Assembly: GCA_035048815.1 (NCBI GenBank)
Contig: JAUCBN010000054.1
Coordinates: forward strand, 10,602,001 to 10,666,000
Source of the DNA: Abelmoschus esculentus
Lineage: Eukaryota; Streptophyta; Magnoliopsida; Malvales; Malvaceae
Reading direction: 5' to 3'
DNA: 64,000 bases
The notes beneath the pieces were generated by a model. That model made no database searches. It was not told the DNA's origin and worked only from the letters and a program-made list of their open reading frames with translations. Position numbers and translations under genes: made by a program. The stretch's first letter is position 1; every line of letters starts with the position of its first letter. This document shows positions 11,560-25,500 of the stretch, piece by piece.

Positions 11560-11900
11560 TTAATTATTTTCGTTTATCTTCGATACATTTTTAGTCATCG
11601 ATTTTGAAAACCGATCAGTAAGGCCACTATAGTTTTCGGGATGTAAAATTTTTGTCACTCAAATGTTAAGTGACGTTAAATATTAACGAAAAGATTCCTT
11701 ATACCCACCTCGATATTTTTGTTGGATACCTTCCACAAAGTAATTTATCATTTTTTATTGTGTCAGATCATCTTTTTGTCAATATTTAACGACACTTAAC
11801 GTTAGAGTGACCAAAACTTTACACCCAAAAAACGATAATGATCTTTCTGATCGTTTTTCAAAATCGGTAACTAAAAATATATTGAGAGTAAACAAGACTA
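11560..11900. mobile_element. Fold-back (MITE-like) element with arms of about 125 bp
   Basis: The left arm (about 11571-11695) and right arm (about 11771-11895) are imperfect inverted copies. For example TGACGTTAAATATTAACG (11671) mirrors TCAATATTTAACGACACTTA (11779), and TAGTCATCGATTTTGAAAAC (11592) mirrors the sequence ending CAAAATCGGTAACTAAAAA (about 11876). The central spacer is about 75 bp. No coding capacity and no certain target duplication were seen. Confidence 0.75.
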
Positions 11901-12184
11901 GTGCAGTAGTTTACCCTTTATTTTTTTGAAAAGCTGAAATACTTTTTTTAAAAAATTATAAAATATAAAAATAATACGTTATACTGATTTGTTCAATTGT
12001 CATTAACAATTCTATTAATAGTTTGCTTGATCGAAACTAAACTTTAATTTAATATATAATTAATTAATTTTTTGTTCAATAATAAAAATAAATTAACCCG
12101 TACGATAGTTTACCCAAATGCTAATACAAACAAGGCTAAACTACAAAATGCATGCCCAGGGCCACAAACCATTTATTTTGCAAC

Positions 12185-12296
12185 GTATCTAAAGTATTTC
12201 TTAATTAAAATAAATATTTAAAATATTTTTTTATTAAAATAAATATCTAAAATTTTATTTTTATTAAAATAAATACTCAAATTTTTACATTTACTA
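12185..12296. repeat. Short degenerate AT tandem repeat
   Basis: ATTAAAATAAATA followed by a short variable AT word recurs three to four times at roughly 35-bp steps between about 12185 and 12296. The rest of 11901-12750 is AT-rich intergenic sequence with no gene signal. Confidence 0.55.
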
Positions 12297-12750
12297 AAAT
12301 TAAAACACTTCACCCCCTCCGTAGATTAAATTATAATTATATAGATATGTAGTAAAATGAAGACCTATGAAGTAAGACGGTAGGAGATTCGATTAATTCG
12401 ATCAATGATCGAATTGAATTAATCATAACTGAATTAACTAAAATCTTAACACTTTAACCATTAATCAAACTAAAATTATTTCAATAAATTTTTGAATTTT
12501 AAATAAATTACACAATAAGTCACTAAATTTTACTAAAATAATTTTTAATCACTAAACTTTCATTTTACACTAATTTTAAAAATTTCATTGACCATCTTCT
12601 AATATATCAAAAAAAATTAATGACCATTTTATAAGTTTTAAAAATTTAATGACATAAAATAGATATATATAATATTTAATCTAATTAATTACTCAATTTT
12701 AAACCGAATTAACTGTTAACTAAATCTATTTAAAATTATGCAATAAAAAC

Positions 12751-13546
12751 GAAATGTGTTTCCCCTATTACGACAACAGCAGATACAGAAGGAATTCATT
12801 TCCATGCCATTACAATACTCAGAAAACATATCATCTACAGGTATCTATGTTACTGGGTACAATGAAATCATTCTTTTGGTGCTGCAACGAAACCGAACAA
12901 AATGTACACAAGACAATGATATGCAAGGCTGACAGTCCGGTCCGTCAGCCGCTGAAGTCCGAAATACAATTTCGGAGTAAGATGATAAGAAACTAATGTA
13001 TATATGATTCAAAATGGTCTCGAGTTCAGTAGTATCCGAGGAAAAAATAAGCCTACCGAGCTCGAGAGATTTCCTTTTTCTTCTTTATGCTATCAACAAG
13101 TACAAACAATGTGTGTACAAATGCATCAACAAAGTAGAGTTATTTTCTATTCCTTGACTGTTTTTTTTTCTGGGGTCACACAAACCTGAGCCATCTCCGA
13201 AACATAAAAGCCCCGAAACGATTTTACATTATATGTTGCGAAAGAATGATGTGCTAGATGCGAAATCGACATTGCACTACCATATCAATGTCTGATATCC
13301 TACATGCTTATGCACTTCGGCCAAAACCTTTTGTAACATTCTGTAACACTTACCGTATAGGAAACTATACGTTACCACCATAAACTGTTTTCAAACAACT
13401 TCCACCATCAACTTCAGAAAAGTGTGTTCTTTTGCCTCGGGCAAGAAAAAACAACACAATGCAGCAAAAAGATGATTCGCTTCCGACATTCACACCATCT
13501 GTTGAACATGTTTTGCAGGAAAAAAAGGGTTACGTAAAAGTTTTAC
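12751..13546 (-). other. Probable 3' UTR and downstream region of the Exportin-7-like gene
   Basis: Base composition changes near 12750, from very AT-rich repeats on the left to more balanced sequence that runs up to the stop codon at 13547-13549. This fits a long 3' UTR on the minus strand, but no polyadenylation site was fixed. Confidence 0.4.
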
Positions 13547-16500
13547 CTATTTGAGACGGAAGTCGTGTCTGAATACGGTTAGATTCTGGGTGAATCTGTC
13601 TCTGTTCTTTGAATCTAGGCTTCGAGTAACATCCTGCATAAGCTTGTCAAAACAAGCGGCACGCCTTTGATGTTGATCCATGGGCTGCAAAATGATGAGC
13701 ATTATCAGCTGACAGACACTAAACGAGAGGAAAAAAAAAGTAATGGGGAAGATAATGATAGAGAGATGCTGAATTTTTTAGTCTCGTGTTAAAAGCATCA
13801 TCAGAAAAGGAAAAAAAAAAACTAAAGTTTCTCTCTATTAATTTCATTGGCATGTCGAAATTTTGATACGACCATTAATGATGCCTTGAATCAGTGTAAT
13901 GAAAATGTTGGAGATCAAATGGCAAGGAAAAAAACTAAAAATCTGTTCAAATAGGTTTGCTGCAACTATGGATAAACAAAAATTGTACTGACTCGAGATT
14001 AAGAAAATACATTGCTTGTCCAATGCTAAGCACAACGTATATCGGCAAATTCTTATTACTCAAGTTTTTCAGAAATATAAAGACAACTAGAAAACAATTA
14101 TATACCAAAAACTTACCTGTGAAGCCAAAATTTGAGCTTTGAGATCAGCAAATATCTGCAGCAGAAATGCAGTTCTGTCAGCTAAATAGCAGAAAGCTTG
14201 CATGAGTTATAAGATTCTAAAGGTGCAACAAGAAGTGGTCAACAATAAATTCAGTTGAGACTTCCATTGGTTCCCTAGCGTCAACAAGCACATGACGAAA
14301 ACATGATATCGGAGTTAGATTAAAAGCATCAAACACAATTTAACAAGCTCGGAAGCGAGGAAAACCAAAATGTATTTTATCACATAAAAAAAGATCAGGA
14401 AAAAAACTTAGAAAAGAATCATGAACAAAAAAACAATGGGATTGTGATGTGGAGGTGGAGCAGAATTTCTCAACCTTCTTTCCTTTGTTTGAAACAAGCC
14501 AACATAACCAAAGTAGTAACTGAAGGTGAAAGAATACAGAAAGGATTCCAAAGACTGTTCTGCTTCTATGTTGGATTTAACATTTCCCCTTTAATCATGG
14601 TAGTTAAATGCAAGGGGTGCCACACAAGGGCGGGGTACAACGTGCTCGAAAGTGCTCCCATTTGAGAGAAGAGTTCAACCAAAACTAAGTAACTATATTG
14701 GAAACCAATATAAATAAGGAACTAATGATATTCGGTATCCATCTTTTTAATATTTATATGTTGGACACAAGTGTCAGGCAGATATTATTATTATTTTGAA
14801 TTTGAAAGAGGCGTAAGCCAAGAACTAAGATACGGTGGGCATTCTGTAGGGAGGGCCAATCACATCTCTATCAACAAGACCAAGTCAAACAGCTAATGAA
14901 AACAATGTCCATTGCAAAAAAAATGGCCTTTTTATTCACATTGGTAATGCGCATGTAGACAAGATCAAGGATTTAAGTCATGTTTTGTTACTGATCTCAC
15001 GGTACAGTTCAGTGATAATGTTCAAAGTATACATTTGTCAGAAAAAAATAACCATCTGGTGGACCAAAACTGAAAGTGGATAGCAGAGAAATTGAAGTAA
15101 AGAATTTGCAAATTATCACCTGCTCACTGATAAGAATTAAGCTCAACATAGGCCTGCTAAGACTCCATTGGTTGCCACAATCCTCAAACAAAACTATCTC
15201 GAAAAGGGTCTTCAATATCTGTAAGGAAGTAACAGAAAATAATTGGACTGTCCAAAAAGAAAGATTGGAATAGAAACGTCATATTTGGTTCGAGACAACA
15301 GGAGATAATGTACAAAAGGTACCTTAATCTCATATGACAAATATCAATGGTTATAATCATAAAGCAGGATTGATCCCTTGTAACATGCAAGGAAGTTAAG
15401 TTTTTAGAGTTCCAACTTTCAAATATTAACTCAGGTTAATATGCAATATGTCAGTAGAAGTTTATCTCATATGAAAGATATTTTGTTCATAGTTTTTGTT
15501 TTTAATCAAAATCATTTTATTTTTCACCTCATACAGCAGAACTAGTAATCCAGTAGATAAGTAGATTCATTGTACTTAGGTGGCATGCAGCATTTCTATT
15601 TCATTTAATTAAAAATTGATAACTAACAATTTGAATTGATTAAATGCATTATAATTTCAAGAGTTCATAACACTTACAATTATATAGTCTTTGATAATAC
15701 ATAGTTCTTCTCATTATTGTAAGCCTATATGGCATTCATCATTTTAACTTTTAAGTCTAGTTGCCTTTTCAATTGCTTTCGGAATTAGAATCTTTACTTC
15801 ATGCCAATTTACCTTTAATGTATTAGGGTACGAGGACATAAAGTGTAGAATGGATGCCTTATTGTTAAACAGAGGAATAAAATACTCTGTCTACTTTATA
15901 TTATTCAAAGACTTAAAGTCTAATAAATAGACTCTAAGAGAGAGTTTACAGAAGGATAAAACAACCTATCTGAGATAGGTCTCTAAAACAATTTAAAATA
16001 AACAAACTAACTAATAAATCTCCTAAGAAATAGGTATTTATCTCTAGATGATAAGATCCTATAAAATAGGAGATCTAATCCTAATAGATATAACCTACAC
16101 TCCCCCTCAAACTGGTGTATATACATTGTATATACCCAGTTTGGACGAAATTTCATCAAAAGTTGTTCTTGGAAGGGCTTTGGTGAAGATGTCTGCAAGC
16201 TGCTTTGTTGTGGGAACATACTTCAGGTTGACTACACCATTGTTGACCTTCTCGTAAATAAAATGTTTATCTATCTCGATATGCTTCGTACGATCATGTT
16301 GAACTGGATTCTTAGCTATGCTCATGGCTAATTGACTATCGCTAAGAATCTCAAAGCTTTCTTCATTATCCAATTCAAGTTCTGAAAGTACCTTCTTGAT
16401 CCATATTCCTTCACAAATTCCAAGAGCCATTGCTCGAAATTCAGACTCTGCACTACTTCTAGAGACAACAGACTGTTTCTTGCTTCTCCATGTGACAAGA

Positions 16501-19500
16501 TTGCCCCAAACATAAGTACAGTAGCCACTAATAGACCTTCTATCAGTTAATTCACTTGCCCAACTAGCATCTGTGTAAACTTTCACACTTCTATCTTGGC
16601 ATTTCCTGAAAATAAGCCCTGCTCCTGGTGTGGACTTTAAGAACTTCAAAATTCTGTTTACGGCTTCCAGATGTTCCTCTCGAGGATCACTCATATACTG
16701 ACTAACAATGCTCACTGAATAAGCAATGTCAGGTCGAGTGATTGAGAGATAGATCAATTTTCCAACAAGCCTCTGGTACATTTCTTTATTTATAGGATTT
16801 CCTGCTCCTTCTTTGCTAAATCTCAACCCAGGTTCCATTGGGGTATCACTTGGTTTACAACCAAGCATTCCTGTCTCAGTAAGAAGATCTAGCACATATT
16901 TGCGTTGGTTTATAACTAATCCTTCCTTGGATCTCGCAACTTCCATGCCTAGGAAATACCTCATGGTTCCTAGATCTTTGATCTCAAATTCTCTTGCAAG
17001 GTTCTCTTTTAGTTTTTCTATTCCTTCATCATCATTACCAGTGACTACTATATCATCAACATACACAATTAGAAGTGTAATCTTCTCACTTTGGCCTTTT
17101 TTCTTGAAAAGAGTATGATCAGCTTGACTTTGTACAAATCCACTTTGAACCACAGCTTTAGCGAACCGATCAAACCAAGCTCTGGGAGATTGCTTTAGAC
17201 CATATAGAGACCTCTTGAGTTTGCATACAGTATTCCTGTTCATTCGGCCTTCTAGTCCTGGTGGTACCTCCATGTACACATCCTCCTTAAGACTTCCATT
17301 CAAGAAGGCATTTTTTACATCTAATTGATGTAATTTCCAGTCCATGTTTACTGCAATTGACAGAAGAACTCTTATAGTATTTAACTTGGCTACTGGAGCA
17401 AATGTCTCCTGATAATCGATGCCATAGGTTTGTGAAAACCCTTTAGCAACCAGCCGTGCTTTGTACCGGTCTATGCTTCCATCCGACTTGTATTTTATGG
17501 TAAATATCCATTTACAACCCACTGCACTTTTTCCAACAGGCAGATCTGCCAACTCCCAAGTGTCATTCTTTTGCAAAGCCTTTAACTCCTCTTCTACAGC
17601 TTTCCTCCACTTTGGTGATTGAAGGGCTTCTGTCACATTCTTTGGTATCACCTCATGATTAACATTAGCAATAAAAGCCCTGAATTCAGAATTTAGCTTT
17701 CCATATGCTACATATTTATTTATAGGATGTATCGTGCACTTCCTTACCCCTTTTCTGATGGCAATTGGAAAGTCATCAAGATTTGCATCAATAGTCTTTG
17801 GAAGACCTTCACTACCCCCTGTTCCAGCATCATTGGTCCCTTTTTCAGCAACAGGAATCAAATCCGGTTGCTGGACATTACTAGGTTGACAAACTCCTTC
17901 AACTGTGGCCTGTTTTCTCCTGGAATACACCTTAATTTCGGAGGGTAAATTGTCAAGATTTTTATTAGATGAGGTTTTCGAAGTAGGTGGAGTTTTACAA
18001 GGACTTGGGTTAGATTCTTGAGGTAAGGAAGTGTTTAACTCCTCAACTGAAATACTTGGTATTTGATCAGGTATTTGTGGATCAGTCGGAACTGTGGGCA
18101 CATTAGGATGGCTAAGACTGGTGGGGACACTGTTGCTAAGAGCAGGACTGTTACTGGAACCAGTGGAAATTGGTTTGCTGTTGGAACCAGTGGAAATTGG
18201 TTTGCTGCTGGAACCAGTGGTAAAGGTTATATCAAACTGAAATTCCTTATGATTCTCCCCCTGAATTTCAGTGTTAGAAAAATATGGAGTATTTTCAAAA
18301 AAGGTAACATCGAATGACACAAATGTTTTCCTTGTAGATGGGGAATAACATTTATATCCTTTTTGAGTAGGAGAGTACCCTAGAAAAACACATTTGATAG
18401 ACTTAGGATCCAACTTGCTTCTAGCATTGTGATGTATATGAACAAAAACAGTACACCCAAATACCCGAGGAGGAAGTTTGGAATATAAGGGTTTAAAGTG
18501 AGGAAAAGACTGAAATAGAACCTCTGTGGGAATTCGAAAATCTAGGATTTTACTTGGCATACGGTTGATCAGATATGTGGCTGTAAGAACAGCATCTCCC
18601 CAAAGATATTTAGGCACAAAAGTAGTAAACATGAGAGACCTGGTAACCTCAAGAATGTGTTTGTTCTTCCTCTCTGCAATTCCATTTTGCTGAGGAGTAT
18701 TGACACAGGAAGTAAGATACACAATCCCTTTGTCTACAAGGAAAGACTGAAGAGATGTACTCAAATATTCACTCCCATTATCACTGTGAAGAATTTTAAT
18801 CCTTGTATCAAATTGAGTGAGAATTGTTTGATAAAATTTGCGAAAGATTGATTCAACCTCAGATTTTTCCCTCATAAGAAATACCCAAGTAGTTCGAGTG
18901 GAATCATCTATGAAGGAGATGAACCACCTATATCCAGATAAACTCTTAACAGAACAAGGACCCCAAATATCACTGTGAATAATAGAAAAAGGTTTGGTGT
19001 GTTCAAAGGATGCAGGAGAGTAAGATTGTCTAGTATGCTTAGCCAGTTGACAAAATTCACAGGAAAATTGAGTAGGATTTTGATTAAGAAATAAAGTTGG
19101 AAACATTTTCGACAAATAAGAAAAGCTAGGATGGCCTAATCGATAGTGCCAAAGTAAAACATCATGAATTCCTAAAGTTGGATTCCTAAGTTGAGTGGAT
19201 AGAGCTATAGTTTGGGATGCAAGGTCTTGAAGAATATAAAGTCCTTTGTCAAGCCTAGCATTGCCAATCACCTTCTTCAATCCCTGTTCCTGAAAAACTC
19301 AACCACCCGAATCAAATGCCACATTACAATTGGAATCTCGAATTAACTTACTTATGGAAAAAGATTGCAAGTAAGTTTTGGAACATATAGCACATGCTTG
19401 AGCACAAGACCATTAGTCAAAGTAACCGAACCAGTGCCTTTCACACAATTTAGAGATCCATCAGCAATACGAATGGATGTTGGCCACCCATTTTCACAAT

Positions 19501-22500
19501 AATTTTCCAGCAAAGATTTAGTGCTTGTCATGTGATCCGTTGCCCCTGAGTCCACAATCCAAGAGACTGATGTATGAGAAGAACCAGTACCTGCATTAGC
19601 AGCGAAAGCATCTGTAGAAGGTTTTGTTGACATGGAGTTGAGAAGTCTCTGTAGTTCCTCAATTTGCTTGGGACTGAAGTTGCTGTCCGAGTCTCTTTGA
19701 GTAACTACATGAGCCTCTCTCTGAACTGGAGGTCTGGTTGTCTTCAAATCATTGGGTTTTCCATGTAATTTCCAGCACTTATCCATCATATGTCCTACCT
19801 TTTTACAGTGTTCACACCAAGGACGATTCCTTTTTTGTTGGACTCGAGAACTAGAACTAGTTACCAAGGCAGAAGCATCCGATTGCAGGCTTGCTGGTGG
19901 CATCACTTCTCGCCTACTCTCCTCTCTTCTTACCTCAGAGAAAACCTCCCGAACCAAAGGAAGGGGTTTTGAAGCCAGAATTCTTCCTCTTGCCCCATCA
20001 AACTCATCATTTAAACCAGAGAGAAACTGGAAAACACGTCTCTGGTTTTTTTGTTTATTAAACATTTGATCTTCTTGACACCTCCAATCAAGATTCTCGT
20101 ACAATCTATTTGCTGTCAGTACTTGTTCAATAATCCATAATATTTAATAACAGAGAGCTCTCCTTGGCGAAGGTTTTTGATGTGATTCTCGACCCCAAAC
20201 AACTCTGAAGTGTTATCAGCACTAGAGTATGTGTCTCTGGCAGCAGCCCAAATTTCTGCAGCAGTCCTATACAACATAAAATCATCGAGTTGATGAGCCA
20301 TGACATTATCATGGTGTTCTCACTCAACCAAGTGGTGTACTTAGGGTCTGTAGGAGCTGGAATAGGTGAGGATTCATCAAGATAAGATTCCTTTCTTCTG
20401 CCAGTGATGTATAAGCGAGCAGACTGTGACCAGGGAAGGTAATTATGGCCATTTAATTTGTAAGTGGTAATAAGGGTGAGAGACGAATCAGAGATTTGAG
20501 ACTCTGATTGTGAGGGATGATTGTGACTGCTAACCTCAGAAGTCGAATGATCTGGGTTAGTCATGATGGAATGAAAGACACACGAATAACAACAGATCGA
20601 TATTCAGAGGAACAAAGACAGATCCAGAATCGACCTAACTGATACCATGTTAAACAGAGGAATAAAATACTTTGTCTACTTTATATTATTCAAAGACTTA
20701 AAGTCTAATAAATAGACTCTAAGAGAGAGTTTACAGAAGGATAAAACAACCTATCTGAGATAGGTCTCTAAAACAATTTAAAATAAACAAACTAACTAAT
20801 AAATCTCCTAAGAAATAGGTATTTATCTCTAGATGATAAGATCCTATAAAATAGGAGATCTAATCCTAATAGATATAACCAACACTTATGCCTTCTAAAC
20901 ACAAATGCAATTATGAAAATAACAGCTAAAAAAGCATAATATGTGAGGAAGTCCATTACTCACTTGTGGAAATAAACTAGGACAGTCAGCAATATGCTGG
21001 GCAAGTTTGACAGCAGCAGGTGAAGTGGGTGCCTCCCCCATAGTGATGTTGTTGAAGTAGAAAGCAGCCAAATTATCAACAGCCGCTGCACACTGAAATG
21101 AAATGTTCATCATGTAAGATTAAGTTTTAAGAGAATATAGTATTTCGGCCTGGGAAAAGGAAGTGGGAAGGGATATCAAACATGAGAATTTCCAAAGAAA
21201 AACTCACATAACTTCTACTTATGCGATCAGGGAGCAGCTTGAAAATTATAATAAACAGTTCTAGCAACAAAAGAACAGGTAAAGCACGCCAAACAGCACA
21301 ATACAAACCTGCGATGAGATGTTTATATCCAGTCCTTTAAGACCAGATTCAAGGGACTCAACAATATGCATAAAGGTGGCTGCATCTAAAGTCAATAAAA
21401 ATTTGATGTGGCCGTTGAATAGAATCTCTAAGAAAGAGAAATATGCCCTCGTTAACTGCAAAAGAAAAGGTAAACATGACATCATAGTTACATATAGGAA
21501 CATTTCCTAGACGAGCTAATAGTGCCTCAAGGTTCTTCCCTTTTTTGGTTAGGTAAGGGTAACTATCCCACATTTAGGTCTTCAATGTTTCACATCAGAT
21601 TTTTATTTTGGGTGATTGCGTTTACAACAGCAACGTTTGTTCTTTACATTTCCCCCTTATTATAACTCCTGCTTATCAACTTTTTTCACATTGCACTATA
21701 CTTGTATTATACCTTGAAAAGCATATTCTTCTACCCAACTACTATTCTCACAACTGGCAACAAATCGGAGGCTAAAGCTTGCAGTTAAAACAAACAATTC
21801 ATTTCAAAGCTCAAATTAACTGAAATTGGAAATTTAGAAAAGCACAAAAGATAGTCCACAAATCAAAAGCAATGCAAAAAGAAAAAACCGTTACTTGATT
21901 AATCATTTTCTTCAAGTGAGCAGACAAAAGCAAAAACCAAAAGGAAATACAAAACCTACTAAATCTAAGTCTGCCATCAAAATTTATAAGAGACAGAGAA
22001 GAGAAGATGTAATAAAAGGAACAAATAGCAATGTTGAATTGTTGATAACCTGACAGATTTGTTGCTTTTAAGAAATTTTATTCAGAAGATTAAGCCAAAA
22101 ATATCATAAATATCAAATCTAAATTGTTTTCAAGATGGATAGTAGATAGGATTTGGATACAAAACAGAAGATATGAAAAAAACATATGTTATGAAAAATT
22201 AGACAGGCACAAAATTACCTGTGTTACACAAAATTTATTCATTGAGATTTCAGAAACGCACAAAACTCAAGCTATTTAGATGAAGAATTCGCAAATTCGG
22301 AACTGATTAGACAGGTACTTTCAACACTAAATTTTTTAAAATATTAGATAAGGTGAAGAATTGCAATCAAAATCATGCATACCTTTCGAAATGCCAATAT
22401 ATCAGTCAAAGGAATTGACAATATCATCTTTAGAGCAATGTCAAGTGCATCAGACAGTGCCCTATCACCATAGAGTTCAAAAACACCAAAGTTTACATAA

Positions 22501-25500
22501 TTTCCAGCAAGACCTGCCATTTGTTGGTCGGAAGTTAATTTGTGATTTCAGGAAATCTTCAATAAAACCCAATATACAACAAATAAAATTTACACGGAGA
22601 CTCCAATTCCAATTTCCAATCATGGTGCCAAAATGCTTCAGTCCCTGATTTTTCTTACAAGTAGCCTGGTCAAACATTGACTGGGATACTAGCAATAGTG
22701 GGTTGCTCAGCCCATGGACAGCTGCTTAGGAATATTTAGTTACTACAATACTTCCTATAAAGGACAGCACTACATGGCTGACACGAAAATACTTATAAAA
22801 GAGCTAGCTCATCACATAAAATGCATACAAGTATGCACCAATGAAGATCTCTACCAAAGAATAAATATCAATCCAATGAAGCATGCGCATAGTAAATATA
22901 GAAAAGCAGTGCCCATTACTCTTAACTAAAAATAAAGAATAAACTGTGTTTTAGTCTTTACCGATCTTATAGACCAATGAATTTAGCTCTGTACACGGTT
23001 TACCACCATGGGTTCAATTTGGTGCTTAACAAACATAAAAATATAAAATAGTTGGCTAATATTCTGACCTCTTGACAGAATAGTTAGTGAAATCCATATT
23101 CCCTTGTACTTGAAGGCATATATATCAGCAGGATTAGGCAGAGATAAAATCCTTGTCCCATATGCTACAATTAGCTTACTGACTTCTCGAAAAAGAAGAA
23201 TCCCATTGGGAGAAGATGAGTCAAATGTTAAACGTTGTGCTTTGTTCAAGACAAACTCAGCCATGAACTTCAACAAAGGAGTGGTAACCTGCAGTGTTAA
23301 ATCAAACAATTACCTATACAGGATTAGAGTTTATTGACTGAAACTAATGCAATAAATGCACTGCATCTAATGTTTAAATGGATAACAGAAAAAACAGACT
23401 ACAAATGACAAGCCAAAATAACAAGTAGCTTATTAAAATTATACAAGTAAATCCTGAAGTGAGATAATGGCAGCAAATGTAACAACTAATGACAAGAAAG
23501 AAGAAAAATAAAGATTTCCTGCGTATTACAGAAAGACCTTGTACACCTAACATAACAATGCTTTTGATCTTAAGTAATGCACATAAAGGATTGCAAAAAT
23601 ATTTCTGATGGCCACAGGTAAAATCAGCTTAATATTTTGAATTCTCTGAGAAAAAAGAGAAAAGCAAGATAATCGTACTATATAGATATATAAGATGAAA
23701 CAACAACAAATAAGAAATCCATGATAGCAGAAATTGAAAGAAACTGAGTTGTGAATGTACCTCTTGTGTGTCAGTCCAGTGAGTAATTCCTTTCAATATA
23801 AGCGGCATGTGTGCAGGGTATAGCCAATCAAATAGAAGACCATATGTTCTACGACTAAAGGAGTTCAAGAAATGAAAAAAAATGCATTATTGAGAAATTG
23901 TCTATATTTAAAAGAATTCAAATGATTAAATATATGCGAACCTGTTTGTCGCCATTGCAATTCCTCTAAGATCCCTCATTAATCCGATTAAAGCATACTT
24001 GACTGCATCAGTACGAAATACTGCATCGGGTGTCGACTCCAGGCTGAGAAAGACCTAAAGCACCAAAAAACGTTAATGAAGTCAAATTGAAATGACCAAT
24101 AATGAACAGCGGAACAATGTTTGGGGGGAAATCATCAAACAGATAATTCATGTATGTATGAAAAAGGTTATGATATCGATTTACATGGATGCATGTGTGA
24201 ATGTGTGTGTGTGAGTGAGAAAGAGAGAGAGAGAGAGAGAGAGTACTTGCAAAAGTGGTTCCATTGAAGACTTGAATTTGACAGGGCTATCCTCCATAAA
24301 TATCAACCACCCAATGGTGTAATAGAAAGTTGTCCTGCTACGAGAGCATCTATATTCTTCTAAGAATGGAAAATGCTCTCTCTGAAATAAAATTCAAGAA
24401 ATAACGCCATTATCCAAAAGCATGAATTCAGGGAAACAAATGGAAGTTACTAGACAAAAGAAATTTGTTGAGAGTGGAATTACAGTATGATTTGCAATTA
24501 TAAATTTAACAGTGTCCAGCTTCAGAAGCAACTTTCCAGTCATGTATCTGTCAAAATTATGCATTGGTCAAACAAGCAAATAACTTTACTGGAAGTGTAC
24601 AGCTTTTATCACACAGAAAACAAATAGCTTTAATTCAATTAACTAAAACAACAAGAAAAGCTTACCCAGATGCCAATTCCAAGAATAAACTTAGAGTGTG
24701 ATCAATAACTTCCTCACTCTGAAATAAACACCAATTAAGCAAAAGTATGTACCAGCACATCACATAACCAATATAAGCCAGAACAAAACAGTCACCTCTG
24801 TGTAGCACTTCAGGTTTGTAGCTATCTTCCCAGCAATCACATTTAATAGTAACAGGTGATCATGGAGTCCAAGCAGCTCGGATAAACGGGCATATAACTG
24901 CTGTAACAGAGAGAGAAAGGCTCAACTTATACAACCGTTAAATTTTGCAAAAAATAAAAAATAAATTGATTTTACCTTAGATGAATGCATTGCTTGATCA
25001 CCAACATAGGACTTGCGAAAATTCTGGAAGAAAGTGAGAATTGCTCGATCAAGTCTTTGTTTACTGACCTCACCATACCTCTGCCAAATGCAAATTTGAA
25101 TGATCAATTACAAATAAGTTTGTAAATTTCATGAAACAATGTCTGTAGATTAACAAGAATGTTTCGATGCATAAAAATGAAGGCCAAAACTACTTCAATA
25201 TGTATCAAGGATCTTACGGTAAGAGTTGGGTTTCGGTGATCGTGAACATGATTAATGGACTAACATTAAACCACCAAGAGGTTTAGAGGTACAAATTGAA
25301 TCCCAGGCCACAATGAACACTAGTGATAACACCATTAAACACATTTACTCTTGACAAATGTTAAATATGCGACATACAACAATCAAACGCAACTTTCATT
25401 TCAAAATTTTAGGTAAACATGTTTTATGGATTAGAGATCAAATGCTGCACCTAACATTCATAAAGATCTTCCACTCCTTAGCAAGGTTGGTAATCACTTC

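Larger units (their letters stand above)
15863..20884 (-). mobile_element. Ty1/copia LTR retrotransposon (RE1-like), complete from LTR to LTR
   Basis: Two 237-bp LTRs (15863-16099 and 20648-20884) begin TGTTAAAC and end in ACA. They differ at two positions. A perfect 5-bp target duplication, CTTAT, lies at 15858-15862 and 20885-20889. The internal region reads on the minus strand: primer-binding site beside the right LTR, gag with a zinc knuckle, protease, integrase, reverse transcriptase, RNase H, polypurine tract beside the left LTR. The gene order IN before RT makes it Ty1/copia. It is inserted in the same orientation as the host gene, in the intron between exons 20964-21092 and 15120-15218. 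Confidence 0.97.

Noticed and set aside
18063..18317. Plus-strand frame with Gly-Asn-Trp-Phe repeats inside the copia element
   Set aside because: It is antisense to the repetitive Ser-rich linker after the integrase core and has no independent support.
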